Below, piece by piece: positions 1-6,827 of a stretch of 32,953 nucleotides of DNA. Below the pieces are notes generated by a model that did no database searches, had not been told where the DNA came from, and saw nothing but the letters and a program-made list of their open reading frames with translations. The stretch is from Candidatus Hermodarchaeota archaeon (lineage in GTDB: Archaea; Asgardarchaeota; Hermodarchaeia; Hermodarchaeales; Hermodarchaeaceae): the NCBI GenBank assembly GCA_016840135.1, contig JAEOSX010000018.1, positions 1-32,953 of the forward strand, in the 5' to 3' direction. Both the position numbers and the translations under genes were made by a program. Every line of letters starts with the position of its first letter. Position 1 is the first letter of the stretch.

Positions 1-960
1 GTTGACCCGACGGTTGATCCTGCGCTGTCCATCTTTGAGGCGTTTCCGATGGCTTATCAGTCGGAAACTCAGTTGATGAAGGTTTTCAAGCCTGACTACA
101 CTAGGCTGGATAGTGAGGTAGAGATCAAGGGTGCAAGTGCCTACTCGGTTTATGTCGATCCTTTGTATCTTCATCCTCTCTCCTCCGTTTTCATGGAGGT
201 GGCTAATCCTGGGCTTCACCCCTTCACGATTTCGGACGTTGGTGTTCACTTCTTTGATGGAAACTCCTCGGAGTGGCTGGATACTAATGCCCCATATACT
301 GAATGTACTACTTCTACTGGGGAGTTTGAGGTTCAGCCTGGTGAGTCATTGATTCTTTATGCTCGTTACCTAGAGGAATTCCAAGTTGGTACAACAGCTA
401 GCTTGACGGTGAAGACCTCAGGGTTCCTTCCACCCTTGAATGCCACAGTGCATGTGCCAGTTCGTTCAGCCCCTATCTTCAATTTGACAGCTGTTCTGTC
501 AGAGTGCTATGCATTTGATAATGGTACAATCCATGTAGTGCTAGAGAATACCGGCGAAGGTTACTGTGAGATAGATAGGGTTGGTTACATAGGAGAAGAT
601 GACTTCTATACTGGAGACAACACTGAACGAGGGCGTGTAATATTTACTGGTGAACAGATTGAATTCAATCTTGACGCTGCTGAGGTTAGTCAAACCCTTA
701 CAGCAGGAGAAAATGTGCTGGTTAGGTTCCATTACATGTCCTACGTTTTTGATTATTGGGGGCAAAACGTGACTCTCGACTTGACTGTGCAAGCCACTCC
801 CGCGCCTAATCAGCCGAGTCCTTCCTCATTTCAGGACAACCCGTTGAACGGGATCGGTCTCTACTTCGACCCATCATCTCTAATGGTTTACGAAGAAGTT
901 ATGTCTCTCTCTTGTTGCTCCTGCAGCTCTTTCTTCATTACGCGACGATACTTCCCGTAG
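1..960 (+). CDS. Extracellular beta-sandwich protein, 5'-truncated by window edge
   Basis: The reading frame is open from base 1, so the true start lies upstream; a first internal ATG is at 49. About 320 residues are visible. They look like two tandem Ig-like or CARDB-like beta domains, with alternating hydrophobic strands and phrases such as 'MEVANPGLHPF', 'VQPGESLILYARY' and 'VVLENTGEGYCEI'. Several N-glycosylation sequons (NSS, NAT, NLT, NGT, NVT) and a Pro/Ser-rich stretch near residue 265 suggest a surface or secreted protein. There is no membrane anchor in the visible C-terminus. The last 73 bp run antisense into nop10, and the terminal Cys/Ser/Phe-rich tail does not look like a conserved domain end, so the C-terminus may be frameshifted or simply read into the neighbour. 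No specific family recognised. Confidence 0.6.
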   Translation, partial: VDPTVDPALSIFEAFPMAYQSETQLMKVFKPDYTRLDSEVEIKGASAYSVYVDPLYLHPLSSVFMEVANPGLHPFTISDVGVHFFDGNSSEWLDTNAPYTECTTSTGEFEVQPGESLILYARYLEEFQVGTTASLTVKTSGFLPPLNATVHVPVRSAPIFNLTAVLSECYAFDNGTIHVVLENTGEGYCEIDRVGYIGEDDFYTGDNTERGRVIFTGEQIEFNLDAAEVSQTLTAGENVLVRFHYMSYVFDYWGQNVTLDLTVQATPAPNQPSPSSFQDNPLNGIGLYFDPSSLMVYEEVMSLSCCSCSSFFITRRYFP

Positions 961-1091
961 CGATCATCTATAGAGAAGCGGGGAGGATGAGCAAACCTTA
1001 CGGGCCCATCACAGTGGGGGCATTTACTGGAATCCATTGTATAGTGGGAGCAGCGAGTACATTTCTTAAGTTGTCGGGGTAACGCCAACAC
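888..1091 (-). CDS. nop10: H/ACA ribonucleoprotein protein Nop10
   Basis: This 67-aa protein is the Nop10 subunit of the archaeal H/ACA RNP, which guides pseudouridylation of rRNA with Cbf5, Gar1 and L7Ae. It shows the family's N-terminal zinc ribbon 'CTRC...CPHC', a 'GPVRFAHPPRFS' linker and a C-terminal helix containing 'DRYGKYRRVMKKE', all diagnostic. The start is GTG, preceded by GAG, nine bases after the aIF2-alpha stop, so it is the last gene of the replication/translation operon. Nop10 next to aIF2-alpha is a widespread archaeal arrangement. Its 3' end overlaps the convergent gene on the plus strand by 73 bp. Confidence 0.95.
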   Translation of the reverse strand: MLALPRQLKKCTRCSHYTMDSSKCPHCDGPVRFAHPPRFSIDDRYGKYRRVMKKELQEQQERDITSS

Positions 1092-1100
1092 CTCGTTAAT

Positions 1101-1907
1101 CTAGGAGCGGGATACGACACTGCCTTCTCCGCCGCACTCCTTGATAACTCTTAGGCTTTCCTCTAGGGCACGGTCGAGAATGCTCTCTGCATCCTTGGCT
1201 CCTTTTGCTTTGAGGCGAATTCGATATCTTGGTGCTCCGTCTACGAATACCTCACCCTTTGTTGGTGCTACCACTGCCTGGGCAGCTAAAAGGGCTTTCC
1301 TGACACCTTCAACGCCTTCAGCGCTAGGGCAGGTTAGCTTTACTATGGCCTCGAGGCTTACTTCCCTGACAACAACATGGATTTGGGCAAGTTCCAGGAG
1401 TACGTCCGCCCATTTTTTGGGTACACCAATATCCACTAGGACCTTTACTCCCTTCTCTTTGGCTTCTTCTAGAGCTTCAAGCATATCACTGTAGTTCGAT
1501 TCCATTAGTTTGCCAGCGACTTCAAAAGCTTCTTCATATGTGGTTTTTAGCCGCTCTGCTGCTAACTCAAGTAGTCTCGTTCCACGTTGACCACGCTTCC
1601 ATTCTTGAATCTTCATTCGAGAATGCTCTTTAGTCACACGGCGAAGGGACAGGTCGACTTGACCCCTCCGTGAATCTACGCGGAGGACCTTCCCGACAAT
1701 CTTCTGGCTTTCTCTAACGAAGTTTCTAATGTTTCTTACCCAAGTGGAAGCGATTTCAGAGATGTGGATGAATGCTTCACGATCAGCGTGTTCATCAAGG
1801 CTTGCATAGGCGCCATGCGATGTTATTCGTGTTACAGTGGCTATTACGAGCTCCCCAACACCGGGGAGTTTTGATTCACCATCACGACTATCTTGGTCTT
1901 CAGACAT
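1101..1907 (-). CDS. eif2a: Translation initiation factor aIF2 subunit alpha
   Basis: This 268-aa protein is the alpha subunit of heterotrimeric aIF2, which brings initiator tRNA to the small ribosomal subunit. Residues about 16-90 form an S1/OB domain with 'GELVIATVTRITSHGAYASL', 'AFIHISEIASTWVRNIRNF' and 'RVDSRRGQVDLSLRRV'. A helical middle domain follows ('RMKIQEWKRGQRG', 'YEEAFEVAGKL'), then an alpha/beta C-terminal domain ('IVKLTCPSAEGVEGVRKAL', 'APRYRIRLKAKG'). Length is normal for archaea. The start is ATG. It lies 44 bp downstream of eS27 and nine bases before nop10, in the same transcription unit. Confidence 0.97.
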   Translation of the reverse strand: MSEDQDSRDGESKLPGVGELVIATVTRITSHGAYASLDEHADREAFIHISEIASTWVRNIRNFVRESQKIVGKVLRVDSRRGQVDLSLRRVTKEHSRMKIQEWKRGQRGTRLLELAAERLKTTYEEAFEVAGKLMESNYSDMLEALEEAKEKGVKVLVDIGVPKKWADVLLELAQIHVVVREVSLEAIVKLTCPSAEGVEGVRKALLAAQAVVAPTKGEVFVDGAPRYRIRLKAKGAKDAESILDRALEESLRVIKECGGEGSVVSRS

Positions 1908-1951
1908 TTACACGACACCTACAACTGAATCTATAACATGCGATGTTGTGG

Positions 1952-2149
1952 TTATTCTAGCTCAGATACAATTTCACCTAGAATCCGAGCTTTCCCCCCA
2001 GTAGGCTCCAGCAGGGGTTTCCCACAGACATCACATTTAACAACCAGAGTTGACCAACCAAAAACTATCTGTGTATCATTACTACACTCTGGACACTTCA
2101 CTACAAAGAACCGCGAGGTTGGTTCAGCTATTAGTCCTTTCCTAGACAT
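1952..2149 (-). CDS. rps27e: Small ribosomal subunit protein eS27
   Basis: eS27 is a small zinc-binding protein of the 30S subunit. Two CxxC pairs ('VVKCPECSN' and 'VVKCDVCGKPL') flank a beta hairpin, and the C-terminal 'GGKARILGEIV' is typical. The frame could start at an ATG at 2161, but the ATG at 2149 has a GGTGAG Shine-Dalgarno a few bases upstream and gives a 65-aa protein, close to the family length, so I use it. It follows eL44 almost without a gap and precedes aIF2-alpha, a conserved archaeal trio. Confidence 0.94.
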   Translation of the reverse strand: MSRKGLIAEPTSRFFVVKCPECSNDTQIVFGWSTLVVKCDVCGKPLLEPTGGKARILGEIVSELE

Positions 2150-2163
2150 ATCACTCACCATTA

Positions 2164-2442
2164 CTAGACAAACTCTATTTTCTTCAACCTATTGCCTTTA
2201 CGGACGGTTGTATGACCGCAAGCCTTACACTTGTATCTAATCACATGTTTCTTTGTTCCAGCCTTTGCAAAACGTTTCTGGACTGGTTTAGGCTGCGAGC
2301 CATACCCTGCCTTTTTCCTGTGATACCGCCTAACTCCAGCGGCTAGGCGACGCTCTCGACCTTTCTTATACAGTGAGAGCGAGTGCTCTGTATGCACCTT
2401 ACAACGTGCGCAATAGGTCTTAACTGTCTTGGGTGCTTTCAC
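2164..2442 (-). CDS. rpl44e: Large ribosomal subunit protein eL44
   Basis: eL44 is a 50S zinc-ribbon protein near the tRNA E site. Diagnostic features are 'PKTVKTYCARCKVHTEH', 'GVRRYHRKKAGYGSQPKP' and 'IRYKCKACGHT', giving the C2-C2 zinc site. A TTG at 2457 is in frame, but the GTG at 2442 is preceded by GGAG nine bases upstream and yields the family-typical N-terminus beginning MKAPKTV, so I prefer it (92 aa). The start lies inside the 3' end of the GINS gene (23-bp overlap), implying translational coupling. Confidence 0.94.
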   Translation of the reverse strand: MKAPKTVKTYCARCKVHTEHSLSLYKKGRERRLAAGVRRYHRKKAGYGSQPKPVQKRFAKAGTKKHVIRYKCKACGHTTVRKGNRLKKIEFV

Positions 2443-2986
2443 TTTGGTCAGCTCCAATAACGACAGGCTCCGCCCCGTTTCGTCGTATTAGCCCACGAGC
2501 ATTTTCAAGGGGGAGCACAGCCAAGTCATCAGCCCTAAACGGTCCAAATGTTTTTAAATCTACTCCAACGATTTGCGGATAATCCTCAAGGAAGCGGACG
2601 AGAGTTAGGCTAGATGACGACTCGGACTCCATTGGTGCGAATAATTCGTCCTCCAACATCATGACAGAGCGCAGACTTCTTGTTATTTTTTCGACGAACC
2701 GTTGTTCTTGCCTTGTTAGAAGACTATGGTCGATTGTTTCCGATTGCAGCACTATCGCAAGAATCTTCTTTATACGATGTCGTAAAAGGCTATTCAGAAT
2801 AAAACGCAGATTAGACAATTCAGCCTCTATTAGGAGCCTGTGAAGTTCCGACAAATCTTCTGATCGCATCTCAGATGTCAGCTGCTCTATGTAGGTTCTT
2901 AGCCTTTGCATAAAGGTCTCTCGAAGAGAGAGTAGTTTGTTTGACGCTCGTTCCTGTTTCCAATACTCAAACAGCGATTCATACAT
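2420..2986 (-). CDS. gins51: DNA replication factor GINS, Gins51/GINS15 type
   Basis: GINS binds MCM helicase and Cdc45/RecJ (GAN) in the archaeal CMG-like helicase and contacts primase. This 188-aa protein has a helix-rich A domain over roughly residues 1-120 ('MYESLFEYWKQER', 'MRSEDLSELHRLLIEAEL') and ends in a short beta-rich B domain ('VRFLEDYPQIVGVDLKTFG', 'FRADDLAVLPLENARGLI'). The A-then-B order identifies the Sld5/Psf1-like (Gins51) class. A TTG start at 3010 is possible, but the ATG at 2986 has a perfect GGAGG eight bases upstream. It overlaps the priS stop by 8 bp. No Gins23 partner is present in the window. Confidence 0.9.
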   Translation of the reverse strand: MYESLFEYWKQERASNKLLSLRETFMQRLRTYIEQLTSEMRSEDLSELHRLLIEAELSNLRFILNSLLRHRIKKILAIVLQSETIDHSLLTRQEQRFVEKITRSLRSVMMLEDELFAPMESESSSSLTLVRFLEDYPQIVGVDLKTFGPFRADDLAVLPLENARGLIRRNGAEPVVIGADQSESTQDS

Positions 2987-4232
2987 CACTCGTGCCTCCT
3001 TCTTCATCAATTGTGGCCATGCCTTTTCCTATGAGCAAAATAGCGGCAGAGAGAGGAAGCTCACACCTGGATTCCGTCATGGGCGGGTATTCAGTGTTTC
3101 CCAACATGAATGCAGGCGATTCCTTCACATAAACTTCTGTAGAACCTTCAAAAACTTGAGCGTCCTTGAAGGGATCAAAATCCTCTAGTGATTTCGTGTC
3201 TAATTTCTTGACGAGGAAACCTGTTTTACCGTGCAGTGAACCTGGAAGACGGATAAGACGATGGATATCAGTTGTAACCGGTTCGTCCACCTTCGCACTC
3301 ATTTGCTCAACAGAAAATTGGGCAATAGCACGCCATGCCACCTTACCGAGTCCCTTGGGCAATACATAACGGGGCGGGTTTTCTTCTAGTCGTCTTAAAA
3401 TGGAGGACGCCTCTCGAGTTAATTTTTCTTTCTGATGAACCTTCAAGTGTGGAATCTCTTTGATTATGGATGGATTTCTGAACACTGCTTGAATGCCGTG
3501 AGCTATTTTTTGTTCCCAACCAGGTGTTCGAGCATCAGGTCCTTTTGGTATTCCGTACGATTGATCTACAAGACCGTGATGGGGGAAGTCAAGCCCTACT
3601 CCAGTGATATAGTCAACGATTTCTCGGCGCTCCGCTGAACCTAGGGGCTGAACCTCATCTGTGAAACAATGAACGTGGTATCCACGATGACCAGAGAATA
3701 CGACCATTATGTCATCACGTACGACGCCGAAATCTGGCAACAGGAATTCTTCAATAATTTTTATTGCTTCATTTTTTGCGACGCCAAGGCACTCCTTGCA
3801 CATCCACTTCTTTTCTTGAAATGCTGTAGCCTGACACTTCGGACAAGTTTCCGGTCTGCGACCTTTACCACGAGTACTACACTCTTTACAATACCACCAA
3901 TCGTGTATTTTCTGACAGGGAAGAATGAGATGGTCAGCATCGATGTCAAAGATTAGGTTAGCACCCTCCCATTCTTTTAGTGACATCTGAGGTGCATCTG
4001 GCTTCCTGTATTTTGCGGCAGAATAGAATACATGAGCCGGCCCCTCTTTAGCCATAAACTGGATTAGCTCTTCCTGATTTATGAAACTAATATGACGAAG
4101 AGCACCCCTTCTAGTGAACCAGAAAAATGCAAATTCACGCTGCTCAAATTCAGGCGGCAGAGTAAGGTGTTCGGGCTCCCGTTGGTAATATGCCGCAAAC
4201 TTTTCCTTCAAGAACTCTTCGGCTTTATCCAC
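2979..4232 (-). CDS. priS: DNA primase small catalytic subunit PriS
   Basis: PriS is the catalytic subunit of the archaeal/eukaryotic primase, which makes primers for replicative polymerases. The catalytic 'LIFDIDADH' motif places metal-binding aspartates at about residues 96 and 98. A zinc-binding insert follows ('WWYCKEC', 'CPKCQA', 'CKECLG'), then the nucleotide-binding 'FSGHRGYHVH' and the third-Asp region 'TDIHRLIRLPGSLHGK'. An upstream frame extension to 4328 exists but would lie inside priL; the GTG at 4232 follows GGAGG by eight bases and gives a normal 417-aa protein. It overlaps priL by 25 bp and gins51 by 8 bp. Confidence 0.96.
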   Translation of the reverse strand: MDKAEEFLKEKFAAYYQREPEHLTLPPEFEQREFAFFWFTRRGALRHISFINQEELIQFMAKEGPAHVFYSAAKYRKPDAPQMSLKEWEGANLIFDIDADHLILPCQKIHDWWYCKECSTRGKGRRPETCPKCQATAFQEKKWMCKECLGVAKNEAIKIIEEFLLPDFGVVRDDIMVVFSGHRGYHVHCFTDEVQPLGSAERREIVDYITGVGLDFPHHGLVDQSYGIPKGPDARTPGWEQKIAHGIQAVFRNPSIIKEIPHLKVHQKEKLTREASSILRRLEENPPRYVLPKGLGKVAWRAIAQFSVEQMSAKVDEPVTTDIHRLIRLPGSLHGKTGFLVKKLDTKSLEDFDPFKDAQVFEGSTEVYVKESPAFMLGNTEYPPMTESRCELPLSAAILLIGKGMATIDEEGGTSDV

Positions 4233-5251
4233 TTTCTTCTCCTCCGATAATAAGCAAGGGGGTGCCGTATGAATTCGCAGTGTTTGTCCTTCTTCACGCA
4301 AAGACGAGTAGAAACCAAATACGCACATGCAGGTGGAGTATATTCAGTACTTCCTCGCTTACCAGCAATGTGTTCGACCTGATACCGCGCGAGATCTTCG
4401 CGGAAGTCGGGAGCTTTTACGAATAATTGTAGGATTGAATCGACATCCATTCCTACATTCAAGAGAAAAGCTGTTACAGTAAATCTTGCTATATGGGAAA
4501 GAGGTTTGCCTTCAGTCATATCAGCAAGAAGAGCTTGAATACAGGGCGGGAATGCTTCAGGTACTATTTCACCCATTATTTCTTGTTTAATACGCTCCGT
4601 GCGATTACGTACAATCACTTCTAATTCTTCATACATTTGCTGAATATTGGGTGGAAAAGGCGGCGAAACTCGCTTAACATCGCTAATCAGTAGTTGTTCC
4701 ACAGCTGCACGAAGCACTCGTGCAGTATCTCCCTTCCTGAGAAGGACACAGCCATTCACCATTCGCTTGTTTACTAGCTTCCATTCTCTTTCATGGAACC
4801 CTGCTGTTGCAGCAAGGTAATTAGCAAAGTGTAGTCTATGAGAGAATTCTCGTCCGGCGATTCGAGTGGGTTTTGGATCTAGCTGCCAATTGAAGTTGTG
4901 CTTGGCTAATGTTGCCAGCTTCAAATCGGATTCTTTAAAGAAAAATCGTTCAGCGCGTTTAGCCTCTGCAGTAGCCCAACGTCGCCGGAAATACATGCTT
5001 TTAATTGCGTCGACCATTACCTTCGCAACAAAGAAACTAGTAAATTCTACAAACTCGCTGCTAGTCTTACCTTCTAGAGTGACAGGTTCTTTTGATTCAA
5101 GAGCTTGGAGAAGCCGCCTCTGAGCCTGTTGAAGCGCCCGTGTATTTGCGTCTATCTCTTTGAGAGAAATATCTAATTCTTTCAATAGAGTCCGTGCTGA
5201 AATTGACCACGGATATTTCGCTGCTTCATAGATTTTAGTATCCTCGAGCAT
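4208..5251 (-). CDS. priL: DNA primase large subunit PriL
   Basis: PriL is the non-catalytic primase subunit that stabilises PriS and helps initiate primer synthesis through a [4Fe-4S] domain. The 347-aa protein is largely alpha-helical. Its C-terminal half carries the four expected cysteines at about residues 237 ('FPPCIQALL'), 309 ('PPACAYL'), 318 and 325 ('RLCVKKDKHCEF'), plus the helical 'SHIARFTVTAFLLNVGMD' that precedes the second cysteine in this family. The ATG at 5251 lies ten bases after the PCNA stop with an AGGA-type ribosome site; an earlier in-frame start would overlap PCNA. The adjacent PriS gene supports a heterodimer. Confidence 0.94.
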   Translation of the reverse strand: MLEDTKIYEAAKYPWSISARTLLKELDISLKEIDANTRALQQAQRRLLQALESKEPVTLEGKTSSEFVEFTSFFVAKVMVDAIKSMYFRRRWATAEAKRAERFFFKESDLKLATLAKHNFNWQLDPKPTRIAGREFSHRLHFANYLAATAGFHEREWKLVNKRMVNGCVLLRKGDTARVLRAAVEQLLISDVKRVSPPFPPNIQQMYEELEVIVRNRTERIKQEIMGEIVPEAFPPCIQALLADMTEGKPLSHIARFTVTAFLLNVGMDVDSILQLFVKAPDFREDLARYQVEHIAGKRGSTEYTPPACAYLVSTRLCVKKDKHCEFIRHPLAYYRRRRKWIKPKSS

Positions 5252-5261
5252 TTGTCCTGCC

Positions 5262-6017
5262 TTAGAATTCGTCTTCGACTCGTGGCGCAAGATAGTAGAT
5301 TATATGACCGCCATTGCTTACTGTGAAAACCAGCTTGATTGGTGTCCCCTCACCGAATTCGACTTGGACTGTATCAGATGCAGCCACTGCTTTCATCATG
5401 TCACTAAGATACTCCAGTGCATACAAAGACTTAGCTGGTTGCTTAACCTTGTATTCAAGAAGAGCCTCGTCATCTTTTCCGAGACGTACTTCAAGATTGC
5501 CTGTATCTCCACGTGCAGAAATAACCAATGCATCTTCTGTAGCATTTAACGCAACAAAATCACTAATGATATCTGCATCTTGAATGATTTCCTTAAGTGT
5601 ATCAGCAGTGATTTTCACAGAAATACCAAATTCGACTGTCAGTGTTGGTGGGCGTTCACCACCCAACTCTATTAATGCCACACTGAAGCTGCGGCGTGTA
5701 CGGCCTAAGAGTGTGATTACTAATTTGTTTGATTCATGATCTACGCTTAGTTCCAAACTATTACCTGAACCAGCCCGCTTGACAATCTTTTCTATCTCGT
5801 CGAGATTTATTCCGATTTTGCTTTCCTCATCACATTTATACTCACTAAAGGCACCCTTGGGAAGTTCGAAATCAACCATCGCTATTCTCGATGGATCCAT
5901 AGCGCGTAGAGTAATTCCCTTGGGTGATATTTCAAAATTGGCTTCGTCAACAAGAGCGGAAATAGCGCTGATGAGAGCTTGCCATGTTTTTGCATCTTCA
6001 AACTTGGCGGTAAACAT
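5262..6017 (-). CDS. pcn: DNA polymerase sliding clamp PCNA
   Basis: This 251-aa protein is the trimeric sliding clamp that tethers DNA polymerase, ligase, Fen1 and RFC-loaded factors to DNA. Two PCNA half-domains are clear: 'FEISPKGITLRAMDPSRIAMVDFELP' is split here as the classic N-terminal signature, and the second half has 'ADIISDFVALNATEDALVIS', 'LEYLSDMMKAV' and the C-terminal 'IIYYLAPRVEDEF'. A GGAGG precedes the ATG by about nine bases. The upstream OB-fold gene stops exactly where PCNA starts, and priL follows ten bases downstream, so expression of clamp and primase is probably coupled. It is the only PCNA in the window. Confidence 0.97.
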   Translation of the reverse strand: MFTAKFEDAKTWQALISAISALVDEANFEISPKGITLRAMDPSRIAMVDFELPKGAFSEYKCDEESKIGINLDEIEKIVKRAGSGNSLELSVDHESNKLVITLLGRTRRSFSVALIELGGERPPTLTVEFGISVKITADTLKEIIQDADIISDFVALNATEDALVISARGDTGNLEVRLGKDDEALLEYKVKQPAKSLYALEYLSDMMKAVAASDTVQVEFGEGTPIKLVFTVSNGGHIIYYLAPRVEDEF

Positions 6018-6359
6018 TTAGTCAATCCTCCTAGGTAATGAGGTTTTGAATAATCGTATAGCACGTTTATATAATTGCTTATCAAGACTCGCGATGTCTT
6101 GAACTAAATCAGCCCGAACTAAGGGATTCCCCTCACTTGAAAGCGCAACAGTGCCAAATACTCGGACAAAGGCTTGGAGTTTTGGAGGAGTCTCAACTGA
6201 TACAATAATACGACCAGTGTCATCACTTAGTTCCATCAAGCCATCTTGGACATCCACTACAAAACCCATTATACGGATGCGGCGACCAACATCCTCTCCT
6301 GATAGTGCGCCAATTTCTTCAAAGATTGCAGCCTCTCTGACGAAGGATGTTCCAGACAA
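6018..6359 (-). CDS. RPA14 (RPA3)-like OB-fold protein next to PCNA
   Basis: A 113-aa protein with one OB fold at about residues 22-90: 'VGRRIRIMGFVVDV' as strand 1, 'LMELSDDTGRIIVSV' as strands 2-3, and 'FVRVFGTVALSSEGNPLVRA' as strands 4-5. A C-terminal helix 'LYKRAIRLFKTSLP' follows. From memory, eukaryotic RPA14 has the same order and a closely similar ending ('LYNEAVKIIHDFP'), the helix used to trimerise RPA. I therefore infer a single-stranded-DNA-binding complex subunit, not a nucleic acid enzyme. The start is TTG at 6359. The stop codon abuts the PCNA ATG. It is the first gene of the replication operon. An unrelated OB protein remains possible. Confidence 0.65.
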   Translation of the reverse strand: MSGTSFVREAAIFEEIGALSGEDVGRRIRIMGFVVDVQDGLMELSDDTGRIIVSVETPPKLQAFVRVFGTVALSSEGNPLVRADLVQDIASLDKQLYKRAIRLFKTSLPRRID

Positions 6360-6405
6360 TTACACCAGCTACCTGATTTAGTTACAGAAAGAGTTTCTAA
6401 TAATT

Positions 6406-6415
6406 AACTTAAAAC
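6406..6415 (-). promoter_or_regulatory. Probable TATA box for the OB-PCNA-primase operon
   Basis: On the minus strand an A/T-rich GTTTTAAGTT lies about 47-56 bases upstream of the TTG start at 6359. That spacing would place transcription start near 6384, giving a short leader. It is the only good TATA-like run between this start and the divergent gene at 6546. Confidence 0.4.
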
Positions 6416-6444
6416 TACCGATTATTAAGGAGTCGCGGAGAAAA

Positions 6445-6455
6445 GATTAAAAGCA
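6445..6455 (+). promoter_or_regulatory. Possible BRE/TATA element for the small winged-helix gene
   Basis: A purine-rich GAAAAG is followed directly by ATTAAAAG, matching the archaeal BRE plus TATA layout. It lies about 90 bases ahead of the ATG at 6546, so the leader would be roughly 65 bases. Confidence 0.35.
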
Positions 6456-6545
6456 AACCTTCTGCGATGACGTAATATTCCTTTTCCTAGAAAGGAGAAC
6501 CAATTTTAGGAAATCAAACAGACGACTAGTATTTGAAGTGATTTG

Positions 6546-6797
6546 ATGTCGTGGAGAACTGTTCCGCTTCGAAATATCATTCTTGCTCTTCTTGAAAAAA
6601 GACAAGGTGTACTCATAGACAAAGAACTAATCAGGTTATTGAAGGCCTTAAGAGAAAACACAACTCCAATGGAGCTGAACCGCACCTTAATGGAGCTAGA
6701 AATTATCGGGCTTGTTCATGTTCAACAGATTACAAAATCAAAGCGGAAGATAGAAAGGGTTACTAGTCGTCGATACCTCACCATTGCCGAAGACTAG
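6546..6797 (+). CDS. Small winged-helix protein, function unknown
   Basis: An 83-aa basic protein starting at ATG 6546, with a TTG codon just before it. Predicted order is helix ('LRNIILALLEKRQ'), helix ('DKELIRLLKAL'), helix ('TPMELNRTLMELEIIGLV') and a beta wing with a basic loop ('HVQQITKSKRKIERVTSRRYL'). That is a winged helix-turn-helix DNA- or RNA-binding fold. The pattern 'MELNRTLMELEIIGLVHV' resembles the recognition helix and wing of many archaeal regulators, but no family is recognised. It stands alone between the divergent replication operon and the convergent CDC48 gene. It could regulate one of those neighbours; this is inference only. Confidence 0.7.
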   Translation: MSWRTVPLRNIILALLEKRQGVLIDKELIRLLKALRENTTPMELNRTLMELEIIGLVHVQQITKSKRKIERVTSRRYLTIAED

Positions 6798-6827
6798 TAG
6801 TATTTTCTACTTCGCTTGGTGATTAAA

